Assembly: GCF_033118175.1 (NCBI RefSeq)
Contig: NC_083695.1
Span: 33,497,607 to 33,561,606, forward strand
Origin: Dama dama
Lineage: Eukaryota > Chordata > Mammalia > Artiodactyla > Cervidae
Direction of reading: 5' to 3'
Length of the DNA: 64,000 nt
Shown: one piece after another, positions 9,833 to 19,905 of the stretch
Position numbering within the stretch: the first letter of the stretch is position 1
How the letters are laid out: every line of letters begins with the position of its first letter
Position numbers and translations under genes: made by a program
The notes under the pieces: generated by a model
Seen by the model: only the letters and a program-made list of their open reading frames with translations
What the model was told of the DNA's origin: nothing
The model's database searches: none

Positions 9833-12212
9833 CTTTCATCACAGGGGATAGGAATGCAAAAATAGGAAGACACCTGAAACAATAGACCAGTTTGGCCTTA
9901 GAGTCCAAAATGAAGCAGGGCAAAGGCTAATGGGGTTTTGCGAAGAGAACACATTGGTCATAGCAAACATCCTTTTCCAACAACACAACAGATGGCTATA
10001 CACATGGACATCACAAAATGGTCAATACCAAAATCAGATTGATTATACTCTTTGTAGCTGAAAATGGAGAAGCTGTATACAGTCAGGAAAAAAGAAGACC
10101 TGGAGCTAACTATGGCTCAGATCATGAGCTCCTTATTGCAAAATTTAGGCTTAAATTGAAGAAAGTAGGGAAAACCACTAGGCTCTCCAGATATGACCTA
10201 AATTAAAGCCTTTATGATTGTACAGTGGAGGTGAGAAATAGATTAAAGGGATTAAATCTGATAGAGTGAAGAACTTTGGATGGAGGTTCATAACATTGTA
10301 CAGGAGGCAGTGACCAAAACCATTCCAAAGTAAAAGGCAAGAAGTCAAAGTGGTTATCTGAGGAGGCTTTACAAATAGCTGGTGAAAGAAGAAAAGCAAA
10401 AAACAATGGAGAAAGGGAAATATATACTCAACTGAATGCAGAGTTCAAGAATAGGAAGGAGAGATAAGAAGGCCTTCTTCAATGAATAATGCAAAGAAGT
10501 AGAGGAAAATAATAGAGTGGGAAAGACTAGAGATCTCTTCAGAAAAATTGAGAGACTAAGGGAATATATCATGCAAGAATAGACATGATAAAGGACAGAA
10601 CCTGTAAGGACCTAAGAGAGGCAGAAGAGATTAAGAAGAGGAGGCAAGAATACACAGAAGAACCTTACAAAAAAGGTCTTAATGACCCAGATAACCATGA
10701 TGGTATGGTCACTCACCTAGAGTCAGACATCCTAGAGTGTGAAGTCAACTGGGACTTAGGAAACCTTACTACAAAGAAAGCTCGGGGAGGTGATAGATTT
10801 CCAGGTGAACTACTTAAAATCCTAAAAGATGATGCTATTAAACTGCTGCACTCAATGTGCCAGCAAATTTAGGAAACTCAGCAATGGTCATAGGACTGGA
10901 AAAGATCAGTTTTCATTCCAGTCCTCAAAAGGGCAATACCAAAAAATGTTCAAACTACTGGACAATTGCACTTATTTCTTGTGCTAGTAAGGTTATGCTC
11001 AAAATCCTTCAGGCGAGGCTTCAGCAGTATGTTAAGTGAGAACTTCTAGATATACAAGCTGGGTTTAGAAAAGGCAGAGGAACTAGAGATCAAATTGCCA
11101 ACATTCATTGGATCATAGAGAAAGCAGGGGAATTCCAGAAAAACACCTACTTCTGCTTCATTGACTATGTGAAAGCCTTTCTGTGGATCACAGCAAGCTG
11201 GTAAATTTGGAATACCAGACCACCTTACCTATCTCCTGAGAAACCTGTATGCAGGTCAAGAAGCAACAGTTAGAACCTTGAATGGAACAATTGGTTCACA
11301 ATTGGAAAAAGAGTATGACAAGGCTGTATAATTGTCACATTGTTTATTTTTTATGCAAAGTATATCATGCAAGATGCTGGGCTGGATGAATCACAAGTTG
11401 GAATCAAGATTGCTGGGAGAAATATCAACAACCTTAGATATGCACATGATACCACTTGATGACAGAAAGTGAAGAGAAACTAAAGAGACTCTTGATTAAG
11501 GGGAAAGAGGAGAAAGAAAAAGGTGGCTTAAAAATCAACATTCAATGAACTAAGATCGTGGCATCTGGTCCTATCACTTCATGGCAAAGAGAAAGGGAAA
11601 AAGTAGAAGCAGTGACAGATTTTATTTTCTTGAGTTCCAGAATCAACTGTGGACGGTGACTGCAGCCATGAAATTAAAAAGACACTTGCTCCTTGAAAGA
11701 AAAGCTATGATAAATATAGACAAAATGTTAAAAAGCAAAGACCTCATTTTGCTGACAAAGGTCCGTATGGTTAAAGCTATGGTTTTTCCTATAGTCATGT
11801 ATGGATGTGAGAGTTGAACCATAAAGAAGGCTGAGTGCTGAAGAATTGATGCTTTTGAACTGTGGTGCTGAGGAAGACTCTTGAGAGTCCCTTAGAGTGT
11901 AAGGAGATCAAATCGGTCATTCCTAAAGGAAATCAACCCTGAATGGTTATTGATAGAACTGAAGCTGAAGCTCCAGTACTTGGGCCACTAGATGCAAAGA
12001 GCCAGCTCATTGGAAAAGATCCTGATGCTGGGAAAGATTGAAGGCAAAAGAAGAGGGCAGCAGAGGATAAGATGGTTACATAGCATCACCGACTCAATGG
12101 ACATGAATTTGTGCAAACTCTGAGAGATAGTGAAGGACAGGAAAGCCTGGCGTGCTGCAATTCATGGGATCACAAAGGATCAGACATGACTTAAGGACTG
12201 GACAACACCACC
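9833..12212 (+). mobile_element. Long, decayed BovB LINE (about 2.4 kb)
   Basis: It starts in the endonuclease region (CATCACAGGGGATAGGAATG, CTATACACATGGACATCACA, AATCAGATTGATTATACTCT), passes through linker and RT (frames 10585-10872 and 10857-11039: NWDLGNLTTKKARGGDRFPG, ASKVMLKILQARLQQYVK) and ends in the BovB terminus near 12212. Stops and indels break it into at least five frames. In the palm motif, GCAGATGAT has become GCACATGAT at about 11440. It is much more diverged than the BovB at 3697-5820, so an older insertion. Confidence 0.92.
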
Positions 12213-13866
12213 ACAAAATCAGAATGATGGATTGAAAGAGAGGAAGGGAATGGGTGAGGGAGAGAGAATTGTCAGCGAAACTTGTTAAGGTTTATACTTC
12301 TAAGTGACATCATACAGAAAGTTTAAAATTCAGTATACAATATTATAAATATCTCGTTAAAATACAGGACAATAAGACTGTTCTAAAAGTAGTCAAAATC
12401 TTTGGGTGGTCTTTTTTCTAGGTTTCTCTGGTAAGAAAGCACTTGGAAAATTTAAATAACACTGGTGCCAAATCAGAGATTTCTTCCCCTATAATCAACT
12501 AAAAACCTGACCTAGTTGGTCCTAACAGTAGACTCAAAACCCTAGAGAAGATAGTCAGAGTATTTTTCCTGTTGACCAAGGTTGAGACTTTATCCTTAAA
12601 TCACATAGGACATTGCACTTCTTTTTTAGAAGCCTAGATCTGTAATAGTGATAGTAATAGTTGTATCAGTAGTTCTTTATGAAGCAACTAAAACCCAAGG
12701 ATGAAAGACAATATTCATTTGTTTTCTTGAAGAAAGCAGGCATTAGAGAGAGTGAACACATACTAAATGTGATTTAAAAAAAAAAAAAAATAGAAGGTGT
12801 AGAGTTTTATTCTGATAAGTCATGCAACAAAGGAATTTAAGTTATTGCAGCTCCAGGGCAGCAATTACTTATATATTGACAACTTATACATGTTTTACAT
12901 GCCTGTTTGCTCTGTTCCCCACTGAAATGTAGTTACCATAGCAATGAACACATCACATGGTTCCTGTGCTAGTTCTAAAATAGAGAACAGCAATATGCCA
13001 TATGAGCCATGCTTATTTTGTACATAAGGACTGCATATACAACTAGAGGATATTCCATTCCCTTCCCAGTGTAGATAGCTTATCACTGATTTAGAAAGCT
13101 TTCAAAGTAAAAAGCAGTTGGCAGGAGTGTATTTCAAGTCTCCAACCTCTTTTGTACTATATAGTTTGTATTGTTTGCCACTGAGCTAAAAGAACAGCTT
13201 CACTAGCTTTGACCAGCAGGGACTCTGCTATTGTATATTTAACCAAGTATCTTCTATGGAGCATCACTGCTACTCAGAAGATTTGACCGGAGGGGCATAT
13301 ATAGCATTCATGGAAACATTTTTTCAGTCTTATTGACCAGTCCTTATCCAATCTTAGCTTTTCTCCTACTGTCTTCTTTTGTGTACTAAGTTTAAAAAAA
13401 TATAGGAGTCTGTTTTAGAATTTGAGAGGAGAAGGATGCCAGGCACAGCTGGAGGCATGCTGTTAGTTCCCTTTTAGGACCATTAATTGCTCTGTGCGAT
13501 TTAAGTGAAGGTTACACAGCAGTGTATCTGTAAAAAAAGGATTTCAGATTTCTGTGATTGATGCTATCAGGTCCCCACTTCTGCCCTATTCTTGCATTCT
13601 TTAGAGTATGTAGAAGGCTGTCAGACCTCAGACATAAAATAGGAGCACACCCCTGTTGCTATGGATCTTACCAGGTATTTATTTTCAACAGTCCCAAGAA
13701 CTATGACATATTTGCTCTGTAACAATCTCTAACACGTATAAAATAAGAAAATGAATTTCTATATGAGCTGCCAGCTGCATTACACCTATTTCACTGGAAG
13801 TATGAATTAAAATTTTTTAAAGTTCTTTATTGAAACTACTAGAAATAGCTATACTATAGATTAAGT
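12213..13866. other. Intron, nothing recognised
   Basis: Low-copy sequence with an A-run at 12776-12790. No exon with a recognisable peptide. Confidence 0.5.
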
Positions 13867-13867
13867 A

Positions 13868-14078
13868 GACGCTCCCCCAATGGCTCAGCAGGTAAAGAAT
13901 CACAAGGAGACACAGGAGATGCAGATTCGATCCCTGGGTTGGGAAGATCCCCTAGGGAGGGCATGGCAACCTACTCCAGTATTCTTGCCTAGAGAATCCC
14001 ATGGACAGAGCCTGGCAGGCTACGGTCCATGGGATTGCAAAGGGTAGGACATGACTAAAGCGACTGAACACAGCACAT
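13868..14078 (+). mobile_element. Bov-tA SINE
   Basis: Head AATGGCTCAGCAGGTAAAGA, GGGTTGGGAAGATCCCCTAG; body CCAGTATTCTTGCCTAGAGA, CGGTCCATGGGATTGCAAAG. The + orientation is sense to ADK. Confidence 0.9.
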
Positions 14079-14560
14079 AATAGAGGAACATAGAATAGAG
14101 GAAATATTATTATTATTAATAGAGGAATAATAGAGGAAAAATTATTTTACACATATTTTACCTTATATTCTTGACTGAAGTTTGTAGGAGGTGAATCATA
14201 GATCTTCAAACACAAATTAGTCAATTTAAAAAGCTAAATAGGCATATATATATATCAGTATTTGACTACCTATTACTGATGGGATATATGTTGAGGGTAT
14301 ATTTGCATTTGCCCTTTCATCCCCCTTGTAATTTAAAAAACGTGCTTTAGTATTGCATAAACTTTACAGTATCAGATACTTCCCTACCCAAATAGTATAC
14401 AACAAGGTAGAACAAATGACTGAGGATGTCATGGTTATATTGAACTTTATTTTTTCTTAGTTACTGTTTAGAAATTGGGCTTTCCAAAACTAGATAATGC
14501 CAAAAGAAAACTCTTTCATAATCCCACCACATCTCAATGAGATAATCTCTGTTGTTACTT
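14079..14560. other. Intron, nothing recognised
   Basis: Contains a small duplicated AATAGAGGAA..ATTATT motif at about 14085-14140 and a short (TA)n at about 14244. Confidence 0.5.
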
Positions 14561-14564
14561 TAGG

Positions 14565-15005
14565 TATCCCTTCCAAATTATTTTATCATGAAAAGTATTT
14601 TAAATATTCATTTTAATGAGGTTGTACTGTAATTCTGCATTAAAGCTTTTTGCCTAACAAAATACATAGAACTCTTTTCCTGTTAGTACAGATTTCTCTT
14701 TGGTATTTTTTTATAGTAGTCGTATTATTGTGTGCATACACTATAGTTTGTTCTCCTATTGAAGGCTATTGGGGTGTCTTCTGTTTTTTTGTGTGTGTTG
14801 TTGTTGTTATAAATAGTGCTATAGTGAATATATGTCTGTGTACTTAAGTGTGCATTTTTCTTAAGATCAATCTCTAGAAGTAGAATTGCCAATGATTTTT
14901 AGTTTTGTTAAATTTTGTCAGTTGCCCTCCTGGGAGTTTCTACCAAATCATATTCCGAATTTAAGTGTGTTTTTAAGATTGGCCAAAATGATCAACTTAA
15001 AGTGA
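14565..15005 (-). mobile_element. Ancient L1 remnant, left part (host of the L1 at 15021)
   Basis: TTGTTATAAATAGTGCTATA and GATCAATCTCTAGAAGTAGA are the reverse of decayed L1 ORF2-end sequence. After the inserted L1 it resumes with CATCTCATTGTTTTAATTTG at 17160. Confidence 0.6.
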
Positions 15006-15020
15006 CATCTCATTGTTTTA
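15006..15020. repeat. Target-site duplication of the L1 (left)
   Basis: CATCTCATTGTTTTA is repeated exactly at 17160-17174. Confidence 0.92.
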
Positions 15021-17159
15021 TTTATTTATTTTTTTAAAATTTTTATTAGTTGGAGGCTAATTACTTTACAATATTGTAGTGGTTTTTGCCATACATTGAC
15101 ATGAATCAGCCATGGATTTACATGTGTTCTCCATCCCGATCCCCCCTCCCGCCTCCCTCTCAATCCCATCCCTCTGGGTCTTCCCAGTGCACCAGCCCTG
15201 AGCACTTGTCTCATGCATCCAACCTGGGCTGGTGATCTGTTTCACCCTTGATAGTATACTTGTTTCAGTGCTGTTCTCTCAGAACATCCCACCCTCACCT
15301 TCTCCCATAGTGTCTAAAAGTCTGTTCTGTGCATCTGTGTCTCTTTTTCTGTTTTGCATATTGGGTTATCATTACCATCTTTTTAAATTCCATATATATG
15401 CATTAGTATACTGTATTGGTGTTTATCTTTCTGGCTTACTTCACTCCGTATAATGAGCTCCAGTTTCATCCATCTCATTAGAACTGATTCAAATGAATTC
15501 TTTTTAATGGCTGAGTAATATTCCGTGGTGTTTATGTACCACAGCTTCCTTATCCATTCGTCTGCTAATGGGCATCTAGGTTGCTTCCATGTCCTGGCTA
15601 TTATAAACAGTGCTGTTATGAACATTGGGGTACACACGTCTCTTTCACATCTGGTTTCCTCAGTGTGTATGCCCAGAAGTGGGATTGCTGGGTCATATGG
15701 CAGTTCTATTTCCAGTTTTTTAAGGACTCTCCACACTGTTCTCCATAGTGGCTGTACTAGTTTGCATTCCCACCAACAGTGTAAGAGGGTTCCCTTTTCT
15801 CCACACCCTCTCCAGCATTTATTGCTTGTAGACTTCTGGATAGCAGCCATTCTGACTGGTGTGTAATGGTACCTCATTGAGGTTTTGATTTGCATTTCTC
15901 TGATAATGAGTGGTGTTGAGCATCTTTTCATGTGTTTGTTAGCCATCATATGTCTTCTTTGGAGAAATGTCTGTTTAGTTCTTTGGCCCATTTTTTGATT
16001 GGGTCATTTATTTTTCTGGAATTGAGCTTCAGGAGTTGCTTGTATATTTTTGAGATTAATCCTTTGTCTGTTTCTTCATTTGCTATTATTTTCTCCCAAT
16101 CTGAGGGCTGTCTTTTCACCTTACTTATAGTTTCCTTTGTAGTGCAAAAGCTTTTAAGTTTCATTAGGTCCCATTTGTTTATTTTTGCTTTTATTTCCAA
16201 TATTCTGGGGGGTGGGTCATAGAGGATCCTGCTGTGATTTATGTCGGAGAGTGTTTTGCCTATGTTCTCCTCTAGGAGTTTTATAGTGTCTGGTCTTACA
16301 TTTAGATCTTTAATCCATTTTGAGTTTGTTTTTGTGTATGGCATTAGAAAGTTTTCTAGTTTCATTCTTTTACAAGTGGTTGACCAGTTTTCCCAGCATC
16401 ACTTTTTAAAGAGGTTGGTTGTCTTTTTTCCATTGTATATTCTTGCCTACTTTGTCAGAGACAAGGTGTCCATAAGTTCGTGGATTTATCTCTGGGCTTT
16501 CTATTTTGTTCCATTGATTTACATTTCTGTCTTTGTACCAGTACAATACTGTCTTGATGACTGTGGCTTTGTAGTAGAGCCTGAAGTCAGGCAGGTTGAT
16601 TCCTCCAGTTCCATTCTTCTTTCTCAAGATTGCTTTGGCTATTCGAGGTTTTTTGTATTTCCATACAAATTGTGAAATTATTTGTTCTAGTTCTGTGAGG
16701 AATACTGTTGGTAGCTTGATAGGGATTGCATTGAATCTATAGATTACTTTGAGTAGTATACTCATTTTCACAGTATTGATTCTTCCAATCCATGAACACA
16801 GAATATTTGTCCATCTATTTGTGTCCTCTTTGATTTCTTTCATCAGTGTTTTACAGTTTTGTATGTATAGGTCTTTAGTTTCTTTAGGTAGATATACTCC
16901 TAAGTATTTTATTCTTTTTGTTGCAATGGTGAATGGTATTGTTTCCTTAAGGAATGCAAGGGATTTCTGTGTGTTAATTTTATATTCTGCAACTTTACTA
17001 TAATCATAGCTCTAGTAATTTTCTGGTAGAGTCTTTAGGGTTTTCTATGTAGAGGATCATGTCATCTGCAAGCAGTGAGAGTTTTACTTCTTCTTTTCCT
17101 ATCTGGATTCCTTTTATTTCTTTTTCTGCTCTGATTGCTGTGGCCAAACTTCCAAAACT
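15021..17159 (-). mobile_element. 5'-truncated ruminant L1 (2.1 kb), minus strand
   Basis: Read on the minus strand, this holds the distal RT region from just before the FADD box, the rest of ORF2 and the whole 3'-UTR. Frames: 16406-16843 ([20 protein letters not shown]), 15946-16365 ([13 protein letters not shown] end) and 15383-15991 (Cys-rich C-terminus). The frame break between the last two, at GACATATGATGGC, also occurs in the L1 at 19906-22443. The 3' end is the common TAATTAGCCTCCAACTAATA form. A 15-bp TSD defines its limits. It cannot mobilise itself: no ORF1, no endonuclease. Confidence 0.95.
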
Positions 17160-17300
17160 CATCTCATTGTTTTAATTTGCATTTCTGGAGTTATTGCTGA
17201 AGTTCATAAGTTTGAGAGCCATTTCTGTTTTAATCTGTCATCTCTCAAATTCTTTGCTCAGCTTGCTTTTGAATGATGCATTTTTTACTACAGTGTTTAT
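17160..17300 (-). mobile_element. Ancient L1 remnant, right part
   Basis: TTTAATTTGCATTTCTGGAG, CTGAAGTTCATAAGTTTGAG and TTCTTTGCTCAGC continue the host L1 of 14565-15005. The first 15 bases are the right TSD of the inserted L1. Confidence 0.6.
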
Positions 17301-17301
17301 T

Positions 17302-17323
17302 CCCCGCCGCCCCCCCCCCCCCC
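17302..17323. repeat. C-rich tract
   Basis: CCCCGCCG followed by a run of 14 C. It sits within decayed L1 sequence and is an assembly or sequencing weak point. Confidence 0.9.
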
Positions 17324-17907
17324 GACTTTGTTTATTAGGGAAATAATACCTAATAAATTCCTGACTTGTAAATGTTTTTCAGTTTGTCTTTTCACTTTAT
17401 TTGTATGTAATCAACATTTGTTGGTTTTTCTTTTTCTCTTATAACCTTTAAATGTTAGTATCATATTCATCTGGGTCTAAACTATTCATTTTATTAACTT
17501 ATTTTCAGAATCTAATCATTTGAGTCCTGTTGTATACCAGGTGTCTGGCAACAATTGGTCAGTACTGCATGTACAATCAAGGAATATCATCATACTTCAG
17601 CACTGATGTTTTAGGCTAGCAATAAACCAAAGTCTCTAGAATGACTAGCAGCTTCTTCTAAATATTGTGGTAAAGCAGAGTAACTTGTAACATAACCAAA
17701 TTCTCAAAAATTATTACTAATCATTTCTGAATATTGCCTTAAAGTTAAGGTGGTAACATGTAACATGTAAAAGCCAAAGTAAGAACCTATATGGAACAAA
17801 TGATTTGTCCTTTTCTGCAATTTGATTTTGTCTCTTATGTGTCTTTATATTTACTCTTAGTTTTGTGGCTGAAAGATGTACATCTTTCCAAGTTATGGTC
17901 TTATTAT
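17324..17907. other. Intron, nothing firmly recognised
   Basis: The first part (to about 17480) may be further ancient L1. The rest is low-copy. Confidence 0.45.
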
Positions 17908-17918
17908 GAAAACATGAG
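17908..17918. repeat. Target-site duplication of the short L1 (left)
   Basis: GAAAACATGAG is repeated exactly at 18127-18137. Confidence 0.85.
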
Positions 17919-18126
17919 GTGAAACAGATCACCAGCCCAGGTGGGATGCACGAGACAAGTGCTCCGGCCTGGTGCACTGGGAAGACCCAGAGGAATCGGG
18001 TGGAGAGGGAGGTGGGAGGGGGGATTGGGATTGGGAATACATGTAAATCCATGGCTGATTCATATCAATGTATGACAAAACCCACTGGGAAAAAAAAAAA
18101 TAATAATGAAAAAAAAAAAAAAAAAA
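17919..18126 (+). mobile_element. Very short L1 3'-UTR insertion (208 bp)
   Basis: Only the last part of the L1_BT-type 3'-UTR is present (GTGAAACAGATCACCAGCCC ... CCCACTGGG), followed by an interrupted A-tail with TAATAATG. The TSD proves it is an independent, strongly 5'-truncated insertion. Its 3' end is the short form, as in 4551-5421. Confidence 0.93.
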
Positions 18127-18137
18127 GAAAACATGAG

Positions 18138-18470
18138 TATTAGCATTTCTCATAAACAGGAAAAAAATTCTTTTAGATTAAGAGACCTACCACAGTTATC
18201 CTTATTTTACATACTACTCTGCAAATTATCAAATTAATAAATACTTATTGATTTATTGTTACACTCTTACAAGAAAAAACACCAATTGGTTTGTGTTTTA
18301 TGGGGTTTTTTTCCCTTAAGTTTGAGTTGTAACCCTCTCTTCAAGAAGTTCATGGTCTAGTTTGGAATATATGGCATAAGTACATCAAAAGTTAAATAAT
18401 AAAATAAATGATAATTACCCAATGATATACAAAGGCTCCCTACCCAAACCAAAATAATACAGAATGATAA
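18138..18470. other. Intron, nothing recognised
   Basis: AT-rich low-copy sequence between two L1 insertions. Confidence 0.5.
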
Positions 18471-18485
18471 AAAAGTATAAATTTC
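18471..18485. repeat. Probable target-site duplication of the inverted L1 (left)
   Basis: AAAAGTATAAATTTC matches GAAAGCATAAGTTTC at 22444-22458 at 12 of 15 positions. The mismatches are all transitions, consistent with an aged TSD. Confidence 0.65.
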
Positions 18486-19905
18486 GGATTTTTGCATCTA
18501 TGTTCATCAGTGATATTGGCCTGTAGTTTTCTTTTTTTGTGGCATCTTTGTCTGGTTTTGGAATTAGGGTGATGGTGGCCTCATAGAATGAGTTTGGAAG
18601 CTTACCTTCTTCTGCAATTTTCTGGAAGAGTTTGAGTAAGATAGGTGTTAGCTCTTCTCTAAATTTTTGGTAGAATTCAGCTGTGAAGCCATCTGGTCCT
18701 GGGCTTTTGTTTGCTGGAAGATTTTTGATTACAGTTTCGATTTCCTTGCTTGTGATGGGTCTGTTAAGATCTTCTATTTCTTCCTGGTTCAGTTTTGGAA
18801 AGTTATACTTTTCTAAGAATTTGTCCATTTCATCCAAGTTGTCCATTTTATTGGCATAGAGCTGCTGGTAGTAATCTCTTATGATCCTTTGTATTTCAGT
18901 GTTGTCTGTTGTGATCTCTCCATTTTCATTTCTAATTTTGTTAATTTGGTTCTTCTCTCTTTGTTTCTTAATGAGTCTTGCTAATGGTTTGTCAATTTTG
19001 TTTATTTTTTCAAAAAACCAGCTTTTAGCTTTGTTGATTTTTGCTATGGTCTCTTTAGTTTCTTTTGCATTTATTTCTGCCCTGATTTTTAAGATTTCTT
19101 TCCTTCTGCTAACCCTGGGGTTCTTCATTTCTTCCTTCTCTAATTGCTTTAGGTGTAGAGTTAGGTTATTTATTTGGTTTTTTTCTTGTTTCTTGTTGTG
19201 AGCCTGTAATGCTATGAACCTTCCCCTTGGCACTGCTTTTACAGTGTCCCATAGGTTTTGGGTTGTTGTGTTTTCATTTTCATTCATTTCTATACATATT
19301 TTGATTTCTTTTTTGATTTCCTCTATGATTTGTTGGTTATTCAGAATCGTGTTATTTAGCCTCCATATGTTTGAATTTTTAACAATTTTTTTCCTGTAAT
19401 TGACATCTAATCTTACTGCACTGTGGTCAGAAAAGATGACTGGAATGATTTCAATTTTTTTGAATTTTCAAAGACCAGATTTATGGCCCAGGATGTGATC
19501 TATTCTGGAAAAGGTTCCGTGTGCACTTGAGAAAAAGGTGAAGTTGATTGTTTTGGGGTGAAATGTCCTATAGATATCAATTAGGTCTAGCTGGTCCATT
19601 GTGTCATTTAAGGTTTGTGTTTCCTTGTTAATTTTCTGTTTAGTTGATCTATCCATAGTTGTGAGTGGGGTATTAAAGTCTCCCACTATTATTGTGTTAC
19701 TATTAATTTCCTCTTTCATACTCATTAGTGATTGCCATACATATTGCGGTGCTCCTATGTTGGGTACATATATATTTATAATTGTTATATCTTCTTCTTG
19801 GATTAATCCTTTGATCATTATGTAGTGTCCTTCTTTGTCTCTTTTCACATCCTTTATTTGAAAGTCTATTTTATCTGATATGAGTATTGCGACTCCTGCT
19901 TTCTT
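18486..19905 (-). mobile_element. L1 ORF2 5' part, inverted segment of a twin-primed L1
   Basis: On the minus strand this encodes the end of the ORF2 endonuclease (19468-19848: IIVGDFNTPL and SRIDHILGHK, the APE-type catalytic motifs) and, in another frame (18415-19287), the linker and N-terminal RT ([31 protein letters not shown]). Its 3' limit in L1 is the base next to where the plus-strand segment at 19906 begins, so this is one L1 whose 5' part was inverted during insertion, not a second element. One frameshift follows HGTFSRIDHILGHK. Confidence 0.93.

Noticed and set aside
10857..11039. ASKVMLKILQARLQQYVK frame as a host gene
   Set aside because: Identical motif in the BovB copies at 3697 and 37,690; part of BovB.
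16241..17003. Hydrophobic frames of 84-144 codons ([15 protein letters not shown] type)
   Set aside because: Antisense of the minus-strand L1; no promoter or splice context.
18881..19825. Hydrophobic frames on the + strand resembling membrane proteins
   Set aside because: They are antisense to L1 ORF2. The Lys/Glu-rich codons of ORF2 read as Leu/Phe/Ile-rich on the other strand.
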